Below, piece after piece: positions 19,428 through 31,542 of a stretch of 64,000 bases of DNA. Below the pieces are notes generated by a model. The model worked only from the letters and a program-made list of their open reading frames with translations. It did no database searches and had not been told where the DNA came from. The translations under genes were made by a program, and so were the position numbers. Position 1 is the first letter of the stretch, and every line of letters starts with the position of its first letter. Source of the DNA: Comamonas sp. GB3 AK4-5 (GTDB lineage: Bacteria; Pseudomonadota; Gammaproteobacteria; Burkholderiales; Burkholderiaceae_C); NCBI RefSeq assembly GCF_041320665.1, contig NZ_CP166730.1:4960001-5024000 (forward strand), in the 5' to 3' direction.

Positions 19428-20578
19428 TTAGTTTTGCACGCGGGCAGGCGAGAGCAAGGCGGGGTCCACGCCCTGGGCCGTCAATGCGGCATCCAGGGTC
19501 TGACCCAGGATCAGATTGCGCGCCAGCAGGCCGTAGCCGGCCGCGCTCTGTATGCCGTAGCCGCCCTGGGCCGCCAGCCAGAAAAAGCCGGGCAGTGGCT
19601 GGGGCGAGGCGTCCCAGCCCACCACCAGCTCACCGTCAGCCACAAAGCTGCGCAGCCCGGCCCAGGTGTGGCTGGGGCGGCGAATTTGCAAGGTGGTGGC
19701 CTCCTCGATATGCCAGATGCCGGTGGCCACATCCAGCGCCTCGGACTGCACATCGTGGGGCGTGGTGTCGTCGGCATTGGCGGGCGAGCCCAGCAACTGG
19801 CCGGCGTCGGGCTTGAAGTAAAAGCTTTCGTCGGCGCTGATCACCGCCGGCCAGTGCGCGGCGTCCATGCCCTCGGGGGCGCTGAAGGTGAAGGCGCTGC
19901 GGCGCTTGGGCGTGAGGCCTATGGGCGCGGCACCGGCCAGTTGGCCCAGCACATCGGCCCAGGCGCCGGCGGCGTTGACCACCACGGCGGCACAGGCGCT
20001 GCGGCCATCGGCCAGTGTGAGCGTCCATGTGCTGGCGGAGCGGTCCAGGGCCGTCACCTCGGCATCGCACCACAGCGATCCCCCGGCCTGGCGCAGGCCA
20101 CGCAGATAGCCCTGGTGCAGGCCGTGCACATCGATGTCACGCGCGCCCTGGTCCAGAAAACCGTCGACCATGTGCTCCCCCAGCACCGGCACCAGCGCCT
20201 GCAGGCCCTGGGTATCCAGGCGGCGGGCGTCGGGGGAATGCGGCAGGGCCTGGGCGTAGGCCGCATCCAGCAGTTCGCGCTGTTCGGCCGTGGCGATATA
20301 GAGCACGCCGCGCGGGCTGAGGATGGGGGCGTCGGCAAAGCCGGCCGGAGGCGCGTCGTAGAAAGCGCGGCTGGCGCGGGTCAAAGCCTGGACCTGGGCC
20401 GGGCCGTAATGCTCTTCAAACAGCGCGGCCGAGCGGCCAGTGGTGTGGTAGCCGGGCTGGGCTTCGCGCTCCAGCACCAGCACCTGCTTGCCGGCCTGCG
20501 CCAGCTGCCAGCCCACTGCGGCGCCGGCCATGCCTGCGCCCACGACCACCACATCCCATGTGCCTGTCTGCATACCTG

Positions 20579-20582
<4 letters not shown>
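19428..20582 (-). CDS. FAD-dependent oxidoreductase (DAO family)
   Basis: Flavoprotein of the D-amino-acid oxidase/glycine oxidase/sarcosine oxidase family; the substrate is probably an amino or hydroxy acid. The 384-residue protein has the dinucleotide fold [14 protein letters not shown] at residues 11-24 followed by the acidic [21 protein letters not shown] is typical of DadA/L-2-hydroxyglutarate-dehydrogenase relatives, and the C-terminal part has [12 protein letters not shown]. The ATG overlaps the uvrA stop (ATGA), so it is translated from the uvrA transcript, an odd pairing. No signal peptide is seen. Confidence 0.85.
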
Positions 20583-23698
<3,116 letters not shown>

Positions 23699-23862
23699 AA
23701 AAAATGGCCTTCTCGACGCAAGCCCCGCCAAGGGGAAACCCACCATGATAAAGATTCGCCCCCAACCCTGCCTGGCGGCGTGCAGCCGGATGACCGACAA
23801 TGCGGGCTCTGCGGTGCTTGCCGGCCGCCTTCTTTCTTCACCGCCCTCCTGACTTCGCTCGC

Positions 23863-25083
23863 GTGTCTGCCACCTCTGCTGCCCCCACCACCCCCACTTC
23901 CAAGATGACGCCCCAGGAGCGCAGTGCAAGCGCCAGCCTGGCGCTGATTTTTGCGCTGCGCATGCTGGGCCTGTTCCTGGTGCTGCCGGTGTTTGCACTG
24001 GAAGCGGCCCGTTACCCCGGTGGCGATGACCCGGCCCTGGTGGGCCTGGCCATTGGCATGTATGGGCTGACGCAGGCCCTGTTCCAGCTGCCGCTGGGCC
24101 TGGCCTCGGACCGCTGGGGCCGCAAGCGCGTCATCGTGGCCGGCCTGCTGGTGTTTGCTGCTGGCAGCCTGCTGGCCGCCATGGCCGACTCGGTCACCGG
24201 CCTGCTGGCAGGCCGGGCGCTGCAGGGCGCGGGCGCGGTGTCCGCCGCCGTCACCGCCTTGCTGGCTGATTTGACGCGCGACAGCGTGCGCACCAAGGCC
24301 ATGGCCATGGTGGGCGGCAGCATAGGCCTGACCTTTGCGCTGGCCCTGGTGCTGAGCCCGCTGTTGGCCGCCTGGGGCGGTCTGCCCGGCATCTTTGGCC
24401 TGACCTGCGCCCTGGCCCTGGCCGGCATCTGCGCCGTGCTGTGGGTGGTGCCGGCCGAGCCCGTGCAGCACGCCGATGCCCCGCGTGCAGGCTTTGCCGA
24501 GCTGCTGCGCCATGGCGATCTGCTGCGCCTGAACCTGGGCGTTTTCGTGCTGCACACCGTGCAGATGGCCATGTGGGTGGCCGTGCCGGCCATGCTGGTG
24601 CAGGCCGGCCTGCTCAAGGCCGCGCACTGGCAGGTGTATCTGCCGGCCGTGCTGCTGTCCTTTCTGGCCATGGGCCTGCTGTTTTCCATGGAACGCAAGG
24701 GCCGGCTGCGCGCCGCGCTGCTGGGCGCCATCGCCCTGGTGCTGGTGGTGCAAATCGGTCTGGGCATGCTGGCCGCCAGCGGCAGCATTCCCACCATCTG
24801 GTGCATGGCTCTGCTGATGTTTGTGTTTTTCTGCGGCTTCAACGCCCTGGAGGCCAGTCAGCCCAGCATGGTCTCGCGCATGGCTCCGGCGCCGCTGCGC
24901 GGCACGGCCCTGGGGGCCTACAACACCTTGCAGTCGCTGGGTCTTTTTGCCGGTGGCGCCCTGGGCGGCGCCCTGGCCAAATGGGCGGGTGCCCCCGCGC
25001 TGTTTGCCACCACCGCCCTGCTGTGCGTGCTGTGGCTGGTGGTGAGCTGGCCGCTGCGCCCGGTGGGCCGCACAGGACATTGA
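23863..25083 (+). CDS. Major facilitator superfamily exporter (YajR-like)
   Basis: Twelve-helix inner-membrane transporter, probably a drug/proton antiporter. The MFS motif A is [15 protein letters not shown], after the second helix. [18 protein letters not shown] in the first helix matches the YajR/YfcJ-type efflux group. It has about 406 residues from the GTG at 23863; the ATG at 23905 is equally possible, since neither has a strong ribosome site. It is divergent from uvrA. No regulator is adjacent, and the substrate cannot be read from sequence. Confidence 0.85.
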   Translation: MSATSAAPTTPTSKMTPQERSASASLALIFALRMLGLFLVLPVFALEAARYPGGDDPALVGLAIGMYGLTQALFQLPLGLASDRWGRKRVIVAGLLVFAAGSLLAAMADSVTGLLAGRALQGAGAVSAAVTALLADLTRDSVRTKAMAMVGGSIGLTFALALVLSPLLAAWGGLPGIFGLTCALALAGICAVLWVVPAEPVQHADAPRAGFAELLRHGDLLRLNLGVFVLHTVQMAMWVAVPAMLVQAGLLKAAHWQVYLPAVLLSFLAMGLLFSMERKGRLRAALLGAIALVLVVQIGLGMLAASGSIPTIWCMALLMFVFFCGFNALEASQPSMVSRMAPAPLRGTALGAYNTLQSLGLFAGGALGGALAKWAGAPALFATTALLCVLWLVVSWPLRPVGRTGH

Positions 25084-25376
25084 AGACAGGCCCCTGCGGC
25101 CGGTGTGGCCGCTGCCCCGCAAGCCCCGAGAAAAGGGGAGCAGTTTGTGCTTACTGCGCAACAGTTTCAGATCATAGAACCGCTGAAACCTTTGTATTAA
25201 AAGCGTAGGGCGCTCACTTTTTTCATTTCCTCACGGTCAAGCGCGGGTCGCTAGGCACGATCCGGCCGAGCTGCGTTATGCTGCGTGCCTGCAGCCTACC
25301 GGAGGGGGCTGCACCTACCGATTTGGCCGGGGACCCTCCCCCTTTTCTCCGGCTAGCTGCACAGGATTTTTTACCC
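25084..25376. other. Intergenic region upstream of ssb
   Basis: About 290 bases without a gene. The T-rich part at 25195-25235 and a G-rich/C-rich complementary pair (CCGGAGGGGG near 25299 and CTCCCCC near 25335) form the ssb leader. I saw no convincing LexA box. Confidence 0.3.
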
Positions 25377-25943
25377 ATGGCATCCGTCAACAAAGTCATC
25401 ATCGTCGGCAATCTGGGGCGCGACCCCGAAATGCGCACCTTCCCCAGTGGGGACCAAGTGGCCAACGTCACCATCGCCACCACCGACAAATGGCGTGACA
25501 AAAACACTGGCGAAAACAAGGAAGCCACCGAGTGGCACCGCGTGGTGTTCAATGGCCGCCTGGCCGAGATCGTGGGCCAGTACCTGCGCAAGGGCTCCCA
25601 GGTGTATGTGGAAGGCTCCATCCGCACCCGCAAGTGGACCGACCAGGCTGGCCAGGAGCGCTACAGCACCGAAATCCGCGCCGACACCATGCAGATGCTG
25701 GGCGCCCGCCAAGGCATGGGCGGCGGCCAGAGCCAGGGTTATGGCGATGACGCCGGCTACGGCGACAACGGTGGTGGTGGCTATGACGCGGCCCCGCGCC
25801 GCCCGGCCGCAGCCCCTGCACAACGCCCCGCTGCCGCACCGCGCATGGCCCCGCCCGCACCGGCAGCCGCCGCACCCATGGCCCCTCCGCCCCAGCGCGC
25901 TGCTTCGGGCTTTGACGATATGGATGACGACATCCCGTTCTGA
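25377..25943 (+). CDS. ssb: Single-stranded DNA-binding protein
   Basis: Coats single-stranded DNA in replication, recombination and repair. The product is 188 residues from the ATG at 25377. The OB fold spans residues 1-110 ([48 protein letters not shown]). A disordered Gly/Pro/Ala-rich linker leads to the acidic partner-binding tip DDDIPF. A strong terminator follows. Confidence 0.97.
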   Translation: MASVNKVIIVGNLGRDPEMRTFPSGDQVANVTIATTDKWRDKNTGENKEATEWHRVVFNGRLAEIVGQYLRKGSQVYVEGSIRTRKWTDQAGQERYSTEIRADTMQMLGARQGMGGGQSQGYGDDAGYGDNGGGGYDAAPRRPAAAPAQRPAAAPRMAPPAPAAAAPMAPPPQRAASGFDDMDDDIPF

Positions 25944-25962
25944 CCGGCAAAAGCACCTTCAG

Positions 25963-26000
25963 AAAAAAGCCCCAAGTGATAAGCACTTGGGGCTTTTTTT
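25963..26000. terminator. Strong bidirectional terminator after ssb
   Basis: GCCCCAAGTG and CACTTGGGGC form a perfect 10-bp stem, flanked by six A on one side and seven T on the other. Confidence 0.92.
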
Positions 26001-26509
26001 ATGGGCCGCGCCAGCTGTAAGTTGTGCGATTATTTCTCACATATTTTCGACAGCACCTGGATTTTCAGCAGCTCGATAGCTGGCACTACAGCAATACACC
26101 AGACACTAGTCGACGGATTTTTTCCGATTCGGTTTTATCTGCCGAAAAATATGCTAACTTGGCTGCACGCCGTGCTCTGAAGCACTGTTATTTTCATTAA
26201 TTATTTTGGTATTTTTTAAAATATTTATCGCATCAGATAAATCCCTAAGCATTCCCGTAAAACCCAAAACAATAAATACATTACGGACATGTGCGGGGTC
26301 CATTGCCGCTCAAATCAACAATTCTTTCATTTATAAACAATACCGGCGTCTTGCCCCACGCGACCGTCTGGCATATTCAAATCACTGAGTCCGCATTCGC
26401 AAACTTCCCCGCCCGCTCCACAGTGCAGCCGATTATGGGAAAGGTGTGAAGGCGGTGATTCCCAGCAACAAAACCCAGACGCCACCTTGCGTGGCCAGAG
26501 GAATGCGCC
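26001..26509. other. AT-rich non-coding stretch before the phosphatase gene
   Basis: About 500 bases of clearly lower G+C than the rest of the window, with many A/T runs around 26095-26350. Small hairpins are visible (GTGCT/AGCAC at 26172-26185; TCGG/CCGA near 26130). Short open frames exist, but none has a ribosome site or a recognisable product. It looks like the left edge of a transferred segment reaching to about 29050. No integrase or direct repeat was found. Confidence 0.5.
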
Positions 26510-27313
26510 ATGCAAAACCACGTTATTGAAAGCCTGGTCAAGGGGAAGCACTCTGCGGACCTCTGCGAGGATAGGCTGCATATCTCTGATGACTACATCG
26601 CCATCATCGACGGCGCCACCTCCTTGGTGGACCACGGCGAACGCAAGCGACCCGGCAGAATCATTGCCGAACTGGTGGATGCTTTATTGCATGCGATGGA
26701 GCCACAGCTGGAGGCGCCCGATTTTTTCAGGGCACTGAGCCACCACGTTGCCCAAGGGCTTGCGCCTCTCTGGCATGACACCGATGAGCGCCCCACTGCT
26801 TCCATGCTGGTGTATTCGCGCAGCCGCGCAGAAATATGGGTGCTGGGAGACGGCTGGGCTGGCATCGACGACGAGGTACAACAATTCAGCATCCCTTATG
26901 CCGATGCATACACTTTTCTACGCTGTGGCTATCTGCACGCACTGATCGCCTCGGGCACGACGGTGGAGTCCTTGCTGGAGCATGACCAAGCGTTTGCACT
27001 GATCTCACCATTCATTCGCAAGCAACCAAAAATACAAAACCGCTTGCCACCGCCCTATGGTTATGGCGTCATGGATGGATCACCGAACTGCAGCCAGTAT
27101 GTGCGCGTGTTGCCCGTGGGCCAGGGCCGGCAGGTGATTCTGGCGTCCGATGGCTATCCCACGATCAAAAGCAGCCTCGCGGCCTCCGAGGACTATCTGC
27201 AGGCGCTGTTAAGCAGAGATCCGCTGATGATTCATGAGCATCCGCAGGTCAAAGGGCTACGGCCTGGGCAGGTCTCTTTCGATGACCGCAGCTATATACG
27301 GTTCACAACTTAG
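26510..27313 (+). CDS. PP2C-like (PPM family) protein phosphatase, divergent
   Basis: Probable metal-dependent Ser/Thr phosphatase-fold protein of 267 residues. The pattern follows the PPM family: an acidic start CEDRLHISDDYIAIIDGATS (first metal Asp and the DG motif), a middle VLGDGWAG, then LASDGYPT, and a final FDDRSYIRF in place of the DD motif. Similarity to classical PP2C is distant, so catalysis is inferred, not shown. AGAGGA precedes the ATG. Its stop overlaps the stop of hipA by four bases (tail to tail). Base composition is lower in G+C than flanking core genes, as for hipBA, consistent with joint acquisition. Confidence 0.6.
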   Translation: MQNHVIESLVKGKHSADLCEDRLHISDDYIAIIDGATSLVDHGERKRPGRIIAELVDALLHAMEPQLEAPDFFRALSHHVAQGLAPLWHDTDERPTASMLVYSRSRAEIWVLGDGWAGIDDEVQQFSIPYADAYTFLRCGYLHALIASGTTVESLLEHDQAFALISPFIRKQPKIQNRLPPPYGYGVMDGSPNCSQYVRVLPVGQGRQVILASDGYPTIKSSLAASEDYLQALLSRDPLMIHEHPQVKGLRPGQVSFDDRSYIRFTT

Positions 27314-28650
27314 AGCGGGCGAGTCTTGAAGCTGTCCAAGCGCTGCACCATCCGCTCTTTCATCTTGTCCGTGATCCCGGCTTGGGCCACCAGCGCAGGC
27401 CAAGTCTCAAATGCCCTATGCGCGCAGCGGCGCAACGCAGTCTGCGCGGGCTTTTCCGGAATGCCCAGGCGAGCGCAGAAACTGCGCACCACCGCAGGCG
27501 TGAGCCTTTGGTGTTCGTACTTCTTTCCCGCCTCGGGCGCGATCAGCTGCAGGGCCCGGCCGCTTTGCAAGACGCCATATGCGGCGTACGCCACGAGGTC
27601 ATAGGCGGGTGGCAGATCCGGTGTGCGGCCATCAGCGTAGCGCAGGCCCATGTTTTTGAGGTGCATGTCCGGGTTGCCCATCAAATCATTCACCAGAATG
27701 CGCCGCAGCAACTCATGCACCGCTGCCTCGCCCAGCGTGGGTTTGAGCATCATCACCGCAGCAATAGAGAGGTAGTCGCGCGTGTACTTGGCCTCGGGCT
27801 GCACACCCAGGATCTGCGCGAAGTCCTCGCAATGCACACGGCCTGTGGCAGTCGGTGCATCGCGGTCGTAGCGATACACCGCGAGAAACTGGGTGTCCCC
27901 ATCCACATCACCCAGATCGTAGTGGTGCTCGGCGGCCAGGAGGGCCAGAGGCGCTAGCTCTGCCTCGACCACTTGCACGCCGGCAGCTTTGGCCAGGCAC
28001 AACGACAGCGCCTCCAGCTCCGGCAGAAGCGGTTGGCCGGCCACTGGCAGCTTGGCGATAACGTGGCGCACCTCGCTGGCCTCGGTCAGCTTGGTACGGC
28101 CCACAAACCGGCCATCGCTCTTGAGCACGGCCAGCTTGGCCTGCACACCAGAAACCGAGATGGCGTCTTCCAGCGGGTCGGCCACCACCGACATCTCCAG
28201 TGCATCATTGTTTTGCGTGACGATGCGGCTCAACTCGGAGCGGCCAAGCTCTATCGGCAAGGCCTGCACATCTCCAGGCAGGTCTTTGCCCGTGGCCGCC
28301 AGAATCTCGAAATGGTCCTCGGGCTCACAGCCCCGCATCTCGGCAATGCGCGTGCGCAGCGGCCCTTCCGGCAACAGGTTTTGAAAGAACGCTGGCAGCA
28401 GCCATCCGCGCTTGGCATCCACCGACAAGCTGCCGTTGAGCTGCGCGGCCCCCAAGGCACGCCAGAAAGCGGCCTGGGCCTGGGGGTCGCTGGCCCGGTA
28501 GGACAGCGAGAGCATGGCCTGTTCAGGATCGCTGGCAAAGTCGTCGTCCGCAACAAAGCGATTGATCGTCTGGTCCTGGGCCAATGGGTACTGGAACAAC
28601 ACGCCTACGCGCCTGGTAGCCAGCCGGATTTCGAGTGCTTTGACCTGCAT
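27310..28650 (-). CDS. hipA: HipA-family Ser/Thr kinase toxin
   Basis: Kinase toxin. E. coli HipA phosphorylates glutamyl-tRNA synthetase and causes persistence; the target here is unknown. The protein has 446 residues. The flexible autophosphorylation loop is SVSGVQAKLAVL (residues 165-176, equivalent to SIAGAQEKTALL). The catalytic segment NPDMHLKN (326-333) carries D328 and N333, and the metal-binding DFG-like motif is AYDLVA (D351). All core kinase residues look intact. It lies 8 bases after hipB in the same operon and is convergent with the PP2C-like gene. Confidence 0.9.
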   Translation of the reverse strand: MQVKALEIRLATRRVGVLFQYPLAQDQTINRFVADDDFASDPEQAMLSLSYRASDPQAQAAFWRALGAAQLNGSLSVDAKRGWLLPAFFQNLLPEGPLRTRIAEMRGCEPEDHFEILAATGKDLPGDVQALPIELGRSELSRIVTQNNDALEMSVVADPLEDAISVSGVQAKLAVLKSDGRFVGRTKLTEASEVRHVIAKLPVAGQPLLPELEALSLCLAKAAGVQVVEAELAPLALLAAEHHYDLGDVDGDTQFLAVYRYDRDAPTATGRVHCEDFAQILGVQPEAKYTRDYLSIAAVMMLKPTLGEAAVHELLRRILVNDLMGNPDMHLKNMGLRYADGRTPDLPPAYDLVAYAAYGVLQSGRALQLIAPEAGKKYEHQRLTPAVVRSFCARLGIPEKPAQTALRRCAHRAFETWPALVAQAGITDKMKERMVQRLDSFKTRPL

Positions 28651-28658
28651 GGCGCTTC

Positions 28659-28952
28659 TCAGCTGTTGGCGTCTTGCAGCCGCTTCAAGGCACTGTCCAC
28701 CAGGCTCTCCACAGGGCTTTGCACCGGCGCTTGCAGGACCTGGGCCATGCCTTTGGGCACCAGCATCAGCTCCAGATCCAATCGGTCCGCAATCGACAGC
28801 AGCGTGCTCAGTTTGTAGTCCTCCTGGCCACCGATCACATTGGCAAAGGTCTGGCGCGATACGCCCGCTGCATCACGCACTGCCTGCTGGGTTCGGCCGC
28901 TACGCTTAAGCGTCTGGCGCAAGGTTGCAGAGACTTCAGGGATGGTTTTCAT
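28659..28952 (-). CDS. hipB: HipB-like antitoxin, XRE-family helix-turn-helix
   Basis: Antitoxin and autorepressor of the hipBA operon. The 97-residue protein has the helix-turn-helix TQQAVRDAAGVSRQTFANVIGG at about residues 21-42. It is followed by a dimer-forming part and a flexible C-terminal tail (APVQSPVESLVDSALKRL) longer than that of E. coli HipB. AGAGG precedes the ATG. Two matching palindromes upstream are its likely operators. Confidence 0.88.
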   Translation of the reverse strand: MKTIPEVSATLRQTLKRSGRTQQAVRDAAGVSRQTFANVIGGQEDYKLSTLLSIADRLDLELMLVPKGMAQVLQAPVQSPVESLVDSALKRLQDANS

Positions 28953-28961
28953 ATCGCCTCT

Positions 28962-28992
28962 AAAGTAGGATTATTTTCAATAAATCTACTTT
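28962..28992. promoter_or_regulatory. hipB: Candidate HipB operator, site 1
   Basis: 31-base near-palindrome with arms AAAGTAGGATTA and TAAATCTACTTT (10 of 12 positions symmetric). It starts 10 bases upstream of the hipB ATG and covers the predicted -10 element. Confidence 0.75.
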
Positions 28993-29011
28993 ATTAGGCA
29001 CATGAGTGCAA
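28983..29011 (-). promoter_or_regulatory. hipB: Candidate sigma-70 promoter of hipBA
   Basis: On the minus strand, TTGCAC (29011-29006) and TAGATT (28988-28983) are 17 bases apart. The -10 is inside operator site 1 and the -35 lies between the two sites, so repressor binding would block polymerase. Confidence 0.6.
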
Positions 29012-29023
29012 ATAACAGCCACC

Positions 29024-29054
29024 AAAGTAGAATATTTTTTGATAGTTCTACTAT
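29024..29054. promoter_or_regulatory. hipB: Candidate HipB operator, site 2
   Basis: Second 31-base near-palindrome with half-sites AAAGTAGAA and TTCTACTAT. Its centre is 62 bases from that of site 1, close to six helical turns, so both dimers would sit on one face of the DNA. Confidence 0.7.
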
Positions 29055-29313
29055 GGCAGGCAAATTCTTTGAGGTCGCTGCAATCCCGGAGAAGCATGCC
29101 AACGGCCACCAAGCAGTGGCATGGGATCGCGCCAAAGAAAGGTGCCAATGACCTGAGCTCGCGGCCCAGCCTGCTTTGCAGGCCAGCCCCATCGCCAGGC
29201 TGCAGTAGACTCCTGCCAGTGCCCTCTTTGGGGGCGCTCACTCTCAACATCTGCACAAGCGCGCTAGAGCCCCTCCTCGGCAGCCGCTTTTCTGGCTTCC
29301 GGCCTCTCCCGCC
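29055..29313. other. Intergenic region upstream of the diguanylate cyclase
   Basis: No gene recognised. G+C returns to the high level of the core genome around 29150, marking the right edge of the accessory patch. A 32-codon open frame starts at 29053 inside operator site 2 but has no ribosome site. Confidence 0.35.
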
Positions 29314-30675
29314 ATGCCCTCCTACCCCGATGACCATTACGCTGCCGAATGGCAGCACTGCCTGCAGGCCACGCCTGCTGCTGCCCTGGCCCAGGTGCAG
29401 CACCTGGCGCAGGAACACCAGCAAGCGCTGGCCCGGCATTTCTATGACCAGATGCTGCAGGACAGCGTGGCGGCGCCGCTGCTGGACCATGAGCAGGTGC
29501 AGCGCCGCCTGAATGCCTCCATGCAAGTCTGGATTGCCGGGGTGTTCCAGGCCGCGCCGGGCTCCGACCTGTTGCCCCTGGTGGCCCAGCAAAAGCGCAT
29601 TGGCGATGTGCATGCGCGCATCAACATTCCCATGCATGTGGTGCTGCGCGGCGCCCGCGCGCTCAAGGACCGCATGTATGCGCTGCTGCAACCCGCTGCG
29701 GAACCTGGTGCCGAGGGGCTGATCTCTCGCGTGATGGACCTGACCATGGAAATCATGGGCCAGGCCTATGCCCAATCGCATGACCAGCATTCCCAGGCCA
29801 AGGAGGCCTACCGGCACTTTGCCCTGGCCCAGAACGTGTCCACCGAGCGTGAGCGCCGCCGCGCCAATTTGCTGGACTGGGAAAACCAGCTGATGTTTGC
29901 CCATGCCGTAGGCAGCGACACCGCCCAGTTGCCGCAGCTGGGCCAGTCGGAGTTTGGCCTGTGGTTCCGCCACAAGGGTGCCCATGTGTTCCAGGGCACG
30001 CCGGAGTGCACCACCATCCTGGCCACCATAGAGGCCATAGACCAGCAGCATCTGCCCGCCATTCTTCGGGTGGATGCATCTGCCGCCGACAAGCTGGCCC
30101 TGCTGCACACGCTGCGCGACAACGCCCGGCGCATTGCGTTCTTGCTGGATTCGCTGTTCGAGCAATCGGGCGCCATCGAGACCGGCCGCGACGTGCTGAC
30201 CCGCTTGCTCAACCGCAAGTTCCTGCCCGTGGTGCTGGACAAGGAGGTGCACTACGCCCGCCGAGGCGGCCACAGCTTTGCGGTGCTGTCCATAGACCTC
30301 GACCACTTCAAGGCGGTCAACGACAGCTATGGCCACGAGGCCGGCGACCTGGTGCTACAGCAGGTGGCTACGGTGCTGAGCCAGCACAGCCGGGGGGGCG
30401 ACTACCTGTTCCGCCAGGGCGGCGAGGAGTTCATCTTGCTGTTGGTGGACTGCTCGGCCGAGATGGCACAGCGCACCGCCGAGCGCATGCGCGCGCAGCT
30501 GGCTGGCGAATTGTTCAATCTGCCGCATGGCCAGACCCTGCACATGACCATCAGCGTGGGCGTGGCCTTGTTCAACGGCCACCCCGACTACCAAACCCTG
30601 CTGCGCCGCGCCGATGCGGCCCTCTACCAGGCCAAGCACCTGGGCCGCAACCGCGTGGAAATGGCCCGCGACTAG
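29314..30675 (+). CDS. Globin-coupled sensor diguanylate cyclase (DosC/YddV type)
   Basis: Makes cyclic di-GMP in response to oxygen or another haem ligand. The 453-residue protein has an N-terminal sensor globin (about 15-165) with proximal His100 in IGDVHARINIP. A middle helical segment contains FGLWFRHKGAHVF (about 214-226), which resembles the zinc-binding CZB pattern, though not securely. The C-terminal GGDEF domain has the active motif GGEEF (369-373) and an inhibitory RxxD site RGGD (360-363) five residues before it, so it should be active and feedback-inhibited. It stands alone, divergent from hipBA. Confidence 0.92.
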   Translation: MPSYPDDHYAAEWQHCLQATPAAALAQVQHLAQEHQQALARHFYDQMLQDSVAAPLLDHEQVQRRLNASMQVWIAGVFQAAPGSDLLPLVAQQKRIGDVHARINIPMHVVLRGARALKDRMYALLQPAAEPGAEGLISRVMDLTMEIMGQAYAQSHDQHSQAKEAYRHFALAQNVSTERERRRANLLDWENQLMFAHAVGSDTAQLPQLGQSEFGLWFRHKGAHVFQGTPECTTILATIEAIDQQHLPAILRVDASAADKLALLHTLRDNARRIAFLLDSLFEQSGAIETGRDVLTRLLNRKFLPVVLDKEVHYARRGGHSFAVLSIDLDHFKAVNDSYGHEAGDLVLQQVATVLSQHSRGGDYLFRQGGEEFILLLVDCSAEMAQRTAERMRAQLAGELFNLPHGQTLHMTISVGVALFNGHPDYQTLLRRADAALYQAKHLGRNRVEMARD

Positions 30676-30853
30676 GCTGTGCGCTGCGCGGGTTGGTGAG
30701 AGGGCTGAGGGGCCAGCCATGGCCATGCGATGGCGTGGATGGGCGCACCAGCAGGCTGCCGGCAGCTGCTGGCAAGCCCACAAAATACCCAATTACAGGG
30801 ATAGGCGCGCGGGCCAGGCTGGGCCATAGTCGCTTATTGCTATTCACACCACC

Positions 30854-31540
30854 ATGTCCCTATTCGCCCACCTCACTCCCGATCTCACCCTGCCTGCGCC
30901 TGTGCTGGTGGTCGAAGATGACGCCTTCATTCGCCAGCGCCTGGTGCGCATCATGGAACTGCTGGGCTACCACGACGATGCCCTGCTGCTGGCCGACACC
31001 CTGGCTGAAGCCCGCCGCATCACCGCCGAAACGCCTGTGGCCCTGGCCCTGGTGGACCTGGGCCTGCCCGATGGCAATGGCATCGAGCTGATTGCCGAGC
31101 TGCGCAACGCCGACCCGGCCCTGGGCATTTTGGTGATTTCCGCCTGGAGCACCGAGGATGTGTTGCTGGGCGCGCTGCGCGCCGGCGCCACCGGCTATGT
31201 GCTCAAGGAGCGCGATGACCTCGAGGTCACCCTGTCCATACGCAGTGTGCTGCGTGGCGGGGCCCCCATAGACCCCTTTATTGCCCGCCGTATCATTGCC
31301 GAGCTGCGCCCCTCCGAGTCCCCCAAGGAACCCGAGGCTGCAGAAGCCACGCTCAGCACCCGCGAGGCCCAGATCCTGGGCCTGGTGGCCGAGGGCCTGG
31401 CCAACCGCGAAATTGCCGAGCAGCTCCACCTCTCCCGCTACACGGTCGAATGCCATATCAAGCACATCTACCGCAAGCTGGCCGTGTCGTCCCGCGTGCG
31501 CGCCATCAGCGAGGCCCGCTCACGCGGCCTGCTCGGCTGA
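30854..31540 (+). CDS. NarL/FixJ-family response regulator
   Basis: DNA-binding output of the two-component pair with the kinase encoded two bases downstream. The 228-residue protein has a receiver domain at 15-135 with acidic pocket E21-D22-D23, phosphorylated D68 in ALVDLGLPDGNG, and the conserved Lys in GYVLKERDD. The C-terminal LuxR-type helix-turn-helix reads LSTREAQILGLVAEGLANREIAEQLHL. Target genes are not evident. Confidence 0.93.
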   Translation: MSLFAHLTPDLTLPAPVLVVEDDAFIRQRLVRIMELLGYHDDALLLADTLAEARRITAETPVALALVDLGLPDGNGIELIAELRNADPALGILVISAWSTEDVLLGALRAGATGYVLKERDDLEVTLSIRSVLRGGAPIDPFIARRIIAELRPSESPKEPEAAEATLSTREAQILGLVAEGLANREIAEQLHLSRYTVECHIKHIYRKLAVSSRVRAISEARSRGLLG

Positions 31541-31542
31541 AC

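Noticed and set aside
26206..26388. 60-codon open frame in the AT-rich gap
   Set aside because: TTG start, no ribosome site, no similarity recognised; not supported as a gene.
29053..29151. 32-codon open frame starting in HipB operator site 2
   Set aside because: No ribosome site or promoter can be placed without clashing with the operator; probably chance.
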